DNA from: SICU01 sp038045445 | GTDB lineage: Archaea; Nanobdellota; Nanobdellia; Pacearchaeales; GW2011-AR1 | Direction of reading: 5' to 3' | NCBI GenBank assembly: GCA_038045445.1 | Contig: JBBSYC010000001.1 | Coordinates: forward strand, 1 to 64,000 | DNA: 64,000 nt | Part shown: one piece after another, positions 59,616-64,000 of the stretch | How positions within the stretch are numbered: position 1 is the first letter of the stretch | Layout of the letters: each line of letters opens with the position of its first letter | Position numbers and translations under genes: made by a program | Notes under the pieces: model-generated | What the model saw: the letters and a program-made list of their open reading frames with translations, nothing else | The model's database searches: none | Told to the model about the DNA's origin: nothing

Positions 59616-60026
59616 ATGGTAAAAATAGGAAATGTTGGCATAGGATTATTAGCATCAGTTCTTTCTTCTTGTCAGGTTCCCAAGGTTGAAAAACCTAGTT
59701 ATGATGACTTTGGTTTAAGGGTGAGGGCTTTGGTTTTAGGGGAAGGAGTTCTTTCACCGAGAGGTTATCTTGAAGGGTATGGGGGAATGCCTTCTTATTT
59801 TTTATGGGTTCGCCCAGAGGGTCAGGATTCTATTTACGGAGTTGTAATCTCTGAAGGTTCAAAATCCATAGAAGCGCTCGACAAGTCTATTTCTCCTGGA
59901 GATTTTATTCATTTTGATGCCGAAACATTTCGGAATAATACTGGTTCTAATAATTTGGTAAGACTAACAAGCTCGGATGTTTTTCCTGTTGAAAGGATAC
60001 ATATTCCTATACATATTCCTAAGTGA
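59616..60026 (+). CDS. Small lipoprotein of unknown function
   Basis: The 136-residue protein starts MVKIGNVGIGLLASVLSSC, a lipoprotein signal with the acceptor cysteine near residue 19. The rest is beta-rich (VRALVLGEGVLSPRGYLEG, SYFLWVRPEGQ, YGVVISEG, PGDFIHFDAE) and may be a small OB-like or barrel fold. TTTAAATAG lies about 25 bases upstream. The family was not recognised. Confidence 0.6.
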   Translation: MVKIGNVGIGLLASVLSSCQVPKVEKPSYDDFGLRVRALVLGEGVLSPRGYLEGYGGMPSYFLWVRPEGQDSIYGVVISEGSKSIEALDKSISPGDFIHFDAETFRNNTGSNNLVRLTSSDVFPVERIHIPIHIPK

Positions 60027-60071
60027 GGCTAATACAGATATTTTTATTAAGCTGAATTATTGTTTTGTTTT

Positions 60072-60296
60072 ATGGATAATGAAGAAATAAAAAAAGAAGC
60101 AAGAGAATTACTTGACAAATTTGGAAAAGATTTGACTGGTTTTAAGATTGAATCTAAGCTTAATTTTAAAGGTGGGGAATTACGTAAGGAAAAACCTGGA
60201 GAGGATTGTGATATTGATTTTAAGACAATAATGTTTAAAAATGCTCCTCGCAAAAATGAGGAGTGCCTTATTTTAGAAAAAGCACATTGGAATTAA
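60072..60296 (+). CDS. GatC-like subunit (archaeal type), tentative
   Basis: From MDNEEIKKEARELLDKFGKD at 60072 the protein has 74 residues. Its C-terminal part DFKTIMFKNAPRKNEECLILEKAHW matches my recollection of the archaeal GatC-type subunit. Because gatB and gatA are also in the window, a third GatCAB subunit is expected. It differs strongly from bacterial GatC, so the call is tentative. It directly precedes the peroxiredoxin gene. Confidence 0.5.
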   Translation: MDNEEIKKEARELLDKFGKDLTGFKIESKLNFKGGELRKEKPGEDCDIDFKTIMFKNAPRKNEECLILEKAHWN

Positions 60297-60297
60297 G

Positions 60298-60903
60298 ATG
60301 CAACAAAACACAAACAGTACTATTAATTTTGGAACTTTGGTTGGAAAGAGAGCTCCTGACTTTGTGACTCACTCTTTTCACCAGAATAAGTTTAAAGACA
60401 TAAATCTTAGCTCTCTGAAGGGGAAGTGGGTTGTGCTGGTATTTTATCCTGGAGACTTTACTTTTGTTTGTCCTACTGAACTTTCTCGTTTTGCTGATTT
60501 ATATTCTGATTTTAAAAAGTCCAATGCTGAAATCTTAAGTGTAAGTACCGATAGTGAACATGTGCACAAGGCTTGGTGGGATCAGTCTGAATCTATAAAG
60601 AAAATACAATATCCTATGCTTGCAGATAGTTCTGGGAAGATTTCTAAGTTATACGGCGTTTATATTGAACAGGGAATTGATGAAGGGAGGGCTTTGCGTG
60701 CTACCTTCATAATTGACCCTGATGGAATTGTTCGCAGTGCAGATATTCATGATAATTCAATTGGAAGAAGTGTTAAAGAGGTTCTGCGCAAATTGCAGGC
60801 TGCCAAATATGTTAGAGAACATGGCGGAGAAGTTTGCCCTGTTGAGTGGGAAGCAGGGAGCAAGACTTTGAGACCTGGAATTGGATTAGTTGGGAAGATT
60901 TAA
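60298..60903 (+). CDS. 2-Cys peroxiredoxin (AhpC/Prx type)
   Basis: The 201-residue protein reduces hydrogen peroxide and organic peroxides. The peroxidatic Cys58 is in FYPGDFTFVCPTEL and the resolving Cys180 in GGEVCPVEW. The length is typical of typical 2-Cys enzymes. The reductant is unknown, as no AhpF or thioredoxin reductase gene is next to it. Confidence 0.94.
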   Translation: MQQNTNSTINFGTLVGKRAPDFVTHSFHQNKFKDINLSSLKGKWVVLVFYPGDFTFVCPTELSRFADLYSDFKKSNAEILSVSTDSEHVHKAWWDQSESIKKIQYPMLADSSGKISKLYGVYIEQGIDEGRALRATFIIDPDGIVRSADIHDNSIGRSVKEVLRKLQAAKYVREHGGEVCPVEWEAGSKTLRPGIGLVGKI

Positions 60904-60909
60904 TTTAGA

Positions 60910-61659
60910 ATGAAAAGAGTTTTAATTACAGGATTAACTGGTAGGATTGGAAAAAGTTTTCTTTATGAATACGATGAGAAATACAAAGATAAATATAATT
61001 TGACTGTTGGAATAAATAGAACTCCACTTTCTGGATATAAAACTGTTAAAATAGATTTGACTAATTTAGACTATTTGACTAAAGTCTTCTCTGATTTTGA
61101 TGTTGTGATTAATTTGGCTGGAAATTCTGACCCTATTGCTTCATTTGATAGTTTGATTGAGCCTAATTTAATTGGAACCTACAATGTTCTAGAGGCTGCT
61201 AAGCGTGCAGGGATAAAACGCGTAGTTCTTGCGAGCAGTGTTCATGCTGTTAGAGGATATACTCTTGGAGAAAGTTTTGAGATGAACTTAATGGTAAAAC
61301 CTCTTAATTATTATGGAGCTACTAAGGCATTCGTTGAAGCAATGTGTCACGTTTATGCTTATTCTTATGGTGTGAGCTGTTTTGCCATTAGAATTGGCGC
61401 TTATATCTCCGATGAAGCTCTAAAGGTTGCTTGTCCTACTCGCAGTAACTTTGATTATATAATATCTCAAAGAGATTTTGCACAATTAATTTATAGATGT
61501 ATTGTTGCTCCAGACAGCGTTAAATTTGGAATTTTAGCTGGAACTTCTAATAATAAGAATCTGTATATGGATTTAGAGGAAACTAAAAAACTTGTTGGAT
61601 ACGAGCCTATTGATGATGGTTATGAAATGTGTAAGCTCCATATTGTTGGCAAGATTTAA
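60910..61659 (+). CDS. NAD-dependent epimerase/dehydratase family protein
   Basis: The 249-residue protein is an extended short-chain dehydrogenase with the nucleotide loop TGLTGRIGKS. The catalytic YYGATK (YxxxK) lies near residue 137. NLAGNSDP and SSVHAVRGY are typical of the family, and it looks closest to the uronate dehydrogenase-like or sugar epimerase groups. It is shorter than UDP-sugar epimerases (about 310). The substrate is unknown. Confidence 0.82.
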   Translation: MKRVLITGLTGRIGKSFLYEYDEKYKDKYNLTVGINRTPLSGYKTVKIDLTNLDYLTKVFSDFDVVINLAGNSDPIASFDSLIEPNLIGTYNVLEAAKRAGIKRVVLASSVHAVRGYTLGESFEMNLMVKPLNYYGATKAFVEAMCHVYAYSYGVSCFAIRIGAYISDEALKVACPTRSNFDYIISQRDFAQLIYRCIVAPDSVKFGILAGTSNNKNLYMDLEETKKLVGYEPIDDGYEMCKLHIVGKI

Positions 61660-61664
61660 ATACT

Positions 61665-61683
61665 AGTTATACAATGTATAACT
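61665..61683 (+). promoter_or_regulatory. Operator of TA module 3
   Basis: AGTTATAC (61665-61672) and GTATAACT (61676-61683) form a perfect 8-bp inverted repeat with a three-base spacer. It ends exactly at the ATG at 61684, behind a TTTAAATAC box. The half-site also occurs before the antitoxin of module 1 (5838-5845). Confidence 0.6.
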
Positions 61684-61914
61684 ATGGCTTCAATACAAGT
61701 AAAAGTAAGAAAATGGGGGAATTCATTAGGAGTTATTTTGCCTAGTGATACTGTCGAAAATGAAAAAATAAAAGAGAGCGATAACATCAATGTAATAATT
61801 GTCAAGGACTCGAGGAAAGCTTTTAGAGAAACTTTTGGGATGCTTAAAGGAAAACTTAAGGGAACTGCACAAGAGTTTAAGGATGAGACAAGAAGGGAAC
61901 TCTATAATCGTTGA
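61684..61914 (+). CDS. AbrB/MazE-type antitoxin (VapB-like), module 3
   Basis: The 76-residue protein has KVRKWGNSLGVILP as its DNA-binding part and AFRETFGMLKG and RRELYNR towards the toxin-binding tail. It is a clear relative of the antitoxin at 5604-5828. The toxin gene overlaps it by 32 bases if the ATG at 61883 is used. Confidence 0.82.
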   Translation: MASIQVKVRKWGNSLGVILPSDTVENEKIKESDNINVIIVKDSRKAFRETFGMLKGKLKGTAQEFKDETRRELYNR

Positions 61915-62290
61915 TGAATCTGAGCAGGAAGAATTCTTTTTTGATTCCTACGCTATCTTTGAAATTCTTAATGGAAATGTTAATTATAAAAGATATGAAT
62001 ATTCTAAAATTATAATTACACAGTTAAATCTTTTTGAGGTTTATTTAAAAGTACTTAGAGATTCTAGTGAAAAAAATGCAGATGAAGTAATAGCTAAGTA
62101 TTGCATATTTAGCATAGATTTTGATGAAGAAGTTATAAAAGAAGCAGCAAAACTTAAAATTTTATTAAATAAAAGAGATATCTCCATGACTGATTGTATT
62201 GGATACTGTTTGGCTAAACAATTAGATATAAAATTCTTAACAGGAGATAATGCTTTTGAAAAACTTGACAATGTTGAGTTTGTTAAGTAA
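61883..62290 (+). CDS. PIN-domain toxin (VapC-like), module 3
   Basis: The toxin has FFFDSYAIFEIL, NLFEVYLKVL, ISMTDCIGYCLA and LTGDNAFEKL, so the acidic PIN residues are kept. No ATG lies closer to the domain than 61883, which gives 135 residues with about 17 extra N-terminal residues compared with the toxin at 5249-5611. Earlier in-frame starts only translate antitoxin DNA in another frame. The start is therefore uncertain. Confidence 0.8.
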   Translation: MRQEGNSIIVDESEQEEFFFDSYAIFEILNGNVNYKRYEYSKIIITQLNLFEVYLKVLRDSSEKNADEVIAKYCIFSIDFDEEVIKEAAKLKILLNKRDISMTDCIGYCLAKQLDIKFLTGDNAFEKLDNVEFVK

Positions 62291-62321
62291 GATTTAAAAA
62301 CAACTTTTTGTTTTTGTTTTT

Positions 62322-62591
62322 ATGAATATTGTAAAACAATCTAAACCATTGACATCTGTTAAAAAAGGAGATTTTATAACGGTTAATGGCAAGAAACTTG
62401 AGGTTGATGCGCATTATGTTTTTGAAGATTATAAGACTACTAAGGAGATGTTAATTGAGCTTTTTGATTCAAAGACAGATAAAGATTATCAGATAAGGTA
62501 TTTTGATGACCAAGTTAATGAGACGCTGAAGTTTTATGAACTTAAAGAGATAGTTTATGAAGAAGTTGATATCGAGAAGATTGAGTGGTGA
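62322..62591 (+). CDS. Uncharacterised 89-residue protein
   Basis: The protein reads MNIVKQSKPLTSVKKGDFIT near the start and ends EVDIEKIEW. VKKGDFITVNGKKLEVDAHY has the look of a small beta-barrel and the second half of a charged alpha/beta part. TTTAAAAAC about 25 bases upstream is a likely promoter. The family was not recognised; similar archaeal hypothetical proteins may exist. Confidence 0.5.
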   Translation: MNIVKQSKPLTSVKKGDFITVNGKKLEVDAHYVFEDYKTTKEMLIELFDSKTDKDYQIRYFDDQVNETLKFYELKEIVYEEVDIEKIEW

Positions 62592-62592
62592 G

Positions 62593-63225
62593 TTAGAATC
62601 TATCTGATTTTCTTCTTTCTTCCTGTAATTCTTTTAAGATCTCATCTGATTTTACTTTAGTTTTTTGATCATATTTTTTATTTTTGAAGCAATCTTCGCT
62701 ATGGTCGTTGACTAAACCAGATGCTTGCATAAATGCATAACATATTGTTGAGCCTACGAATTTGAAGCCTTTTTCTTTGAGGGCTTTTGACATTGAATCT
62801 GACTCGGGGCTTTTTGATTGATAGTCTTTTATTGTTTTTATTTTATTTTTTATAGTTTTATGATTTACAAATTGCCAAATGTAATTGCTAAATGTTTGTG
62901 TTTCTTTTAATTTTAGAAATGCTTTAGCGTTAATTATTGTGCTATCTATTTTTAGTCTGTTTCTTATTATTCCTGCATCTTGCATTAATCTTTGTTTATC
63001 TTCTTCTGTGTAATTTGATATAATCTTTGGGTTAAAATTATCAAATGCTTTTCTAAAATTTTCTCTTTTGTTTATTATTGTATTCCAACTTAATCCTGCT
63101 TGAAAGGCATCTAGTACAAGGTATTCAAATAGTTTCTGGTCGTCTTTTAGAGGAGTTCCCCATTCTTTATCATGATATTCAATCATTAAAGGGTTCTCAT
63201 TTACCCAAGGACATCTTTTTAGCAT
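62593..63225 (-). CDS. tag: DNA-3-methyladenine glycosylase I (Tag)
   Basis: The 210-residue enzyme excises 3-methyladenine. Characteristic parts are CPWVNENPLMIEYHDKEWG and LVLDAFQAGLSWNTII. The zinc ligands are Cys5, His18, and the late histidine and cysteine in NDHSEDC, matching the arrangement in E. coli Tag. It is uncommon in archaea, so a bacterial origin is possible. Confidence 0.93.
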   Translation of the reverse strand: MLKRCPWVNENPLMIEYHDKEWGTPLKDDQKLFEYLVLDAFQAGLSWNTIINKRENFRKAFDNFNPKIISNYTEEDKQRLMQDAGIIRNRLKIDSTIINAKAFLKLKETQTFSNYIWQFVNHKTIKNKIKTIKDYQSKSPESDSMSKALKEKGFKFVGSTICYAFMQASGLVNDHSEDCFKNKKYDQKTKVKSDEILKELQEERRKSDRF

Positions 63226-63294
63226 TTTAATAAGAAATTTCTTTTGATTTAAATCCTTCGGAAAGTATTTAACCTGTTTTTTTAATTAATTGGA

Positions 63295-64000
63295 ATGGGT
63301 ATTGTGGAAGATAAGGTGAAGGTTTACTTATCTAGGATAAAAGAATATAATAAATTGGTTAATGCTTTTATTGAATTGAGTAATGAAAATGAAATTCTTT
63401 CTGAAGCTAGAATGCTTGACTCTAAAACTAAGAAAGGAAGACTTTATGGTTATGTTATCGGAGTAAAGAGCAATATTTGCGTAAAGGGGTTACATGCTTC
63501 TTGCGCTTCTAAAACTCTTGAGGATTATAAAGCACCTTATGATGCTACTGCAGTTAAAAGAATTAAAGAAGAGGATGGCCTCATTATAGGAATGCTTAAT
63601 TGTGATGAATTTGCATGTGGTTGGACTGGAGAAACAAGCGCTTTTGGAAAATCTCATAACCCTGCGGTTCCAGACCATATATCAGGAGGGTCTTCTTCTG
63701 GTGCGGCGGTTGCTGTTGCTGCAGGTTTTTGTGATGTTGCTTTGGGAAGCGATACTGGGGGGAGCATAAGAGTTCCTTCTTCATTTTGCGGTGTTGTTGG
63801 TGTAAAGCCCAGCTATGGTTGCGTTTCCAGATATGGGTTGATTGATTTGTCAATGTCTCTTGATCAAATAGGACCTATTTCTAAGAATGTTTCTGATTCT
63901 GTTTTGTTGTTAGATGTAATAAAAGGTTTGGATGAAAGAGACACTACTACTTTTAATTCTAAACCTATTAAGATTGAGAAAATTAGCAAAATCAAATATG
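63295..64000 (+). CDS. gatA: Amidotransferase subunit A, partial (runs off the window)
   Basis: The start is the ATG at 63295 (MGIVEDKVKV). The visible 235 residues contain the amidase signature: the catalytic lysine in YVIGVKSNICVKG, the serine-rich GGSSSGAAVAVAAG and SDTGGSIRVPSSF. GatA frees ammonia from glutamine for GatB. The 3' half lies outside the window. With gatB and the GatC-like protein it would make up GatCAB. Confidence 0.94.
   Translation, partial: MGIVEDKVKVYLSRIKEYNKLVNAFIELSNENEILSEARMLDSKTKKGRLYGYVIGVKSNICVKGLHASCASKTLEDYKAPYDATAVKRIKEEDGLIIGMLNCDEFACGWTGETSAFGKSHNPAVPDHISGGSSSGAAVAVAAGFCDVALGSDTGGSIRVPSSFCGVVGVKPSYGCVSRYGLIDLSMSLDQIGPISKNVSDSVLLLDVIKGLDERDTTTFNSKPIKIEKISKIKY

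Noticed and set aside
61799..61882. Earlier start for the module 3 toxin.
   Set aside because: The added residues only read the antitoxin gene in another frame.

Overview
The window looks like the chromosome of a small-genome DPANN archaeon, most like Pacearchaeota or Woesearchaeota. This is inferred from gene content, not from a database search. Archaeal markers are plain: an Sm-like protein, RNase Z, TBP, TFE, RpoL, RadB, NreA, ribosomal protein S17e, tRNA-splicing endonuclease, archaeal-type GlyRS, ProRS and AspRS, and GatD/GatE. The sequence is AT-rich, genes are tightly packed, and many genes have a TTTAAA-like box about 25 bases before the start codon, which suggests leaderless transcripts. 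A minority have a strong GGAGG ribosome binding site. The standard genetic code fits.

Layout. 1-6.1 kb: Lsm, RNase Z, tRNA-Arg(TCT), a PadR regulator facing a 51-residue microprotein across a palindrome, tRNA-Cys, GlyRS, a MinD-like ATPase, a HIT protein, a VapBC-like toxin-antitoxin (TA) pair and an intron-containing tRNA-Met. 6.1-19.4 kb: S17e, a transglutaminase-like lipoprotein, splicing endonuclease, an MgtE-like transporter, LeuRS of bacterial type, UppP, and an AlaRS of bacterial type that stops right after its editing domain. 19.4-25 kb: TFE, rhomboid, SpoIIM-like protein, ScpB, a processive glycosyltransferase and an MBF1-like protein. 25-34 kb: a frameshifted nuclease-helicase (DUF2075), then RpoL, RadB, DNA ligase, TBP, an HTH protein coupled to a free-standing LAGLIDADG protein, and NreA. 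34-42 kb: a second TA pair behind three 12-bp tandem repeats, a membrane-anchored HTH regulator overlapping a secreted beta-propeller protein, a DHH phosphoesterase, UppS, GatB and tRNA-Arg(TCG). 42-54 kb: a frameshifted C39-like peptidase, M1 aminopeptidase, ProRS, GatD, GatE, a KAS III-like enzyme and AspRS. 54.36-59.57 kb: an apparent mobile element. 59.6-64 kb: a GatC-like protein, peroxiredoxin, an epimerase, a third VapBC-like pair, Tag glycosylase and the start of GatA.

How the genes fit together. Five aminoacyl-tRNA synthetases, four tRNAs, the intron endonuclease and components of both tRNA-dependent amidation systems (GatCAB and GatDE) make this a translation-rich region. UppS and UppP could make and recycle a polyprenyl lipid carrier. 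The nearby glycosyltransferase and membrane genes suggest envelope work. Four TA modules are present: three with PIN toxins and one with a RelE/ParE toxin.

The best candidate for something undescribed is the 5.2-kb element at 54358-59570. It has near-perfect 12-bp terminal inverted repeats, helically spaced GTCCACT motifs at both ends (three left, four right including one variant), and is flanked exactly by a 10-bp direct repeat, ATATTTTACA. It carries a DDE transposase with the YREK signature, a resolvase-like nuclease, a TA module, several DNA-binding proteins, a Trypco2-like protein paired with a membrane protein, and a membrane-anchored transglutaminase-like protein.

All calls come from reading the sequence and the translations. 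No alignment or profile search was run, so family names rest on motif recognition.
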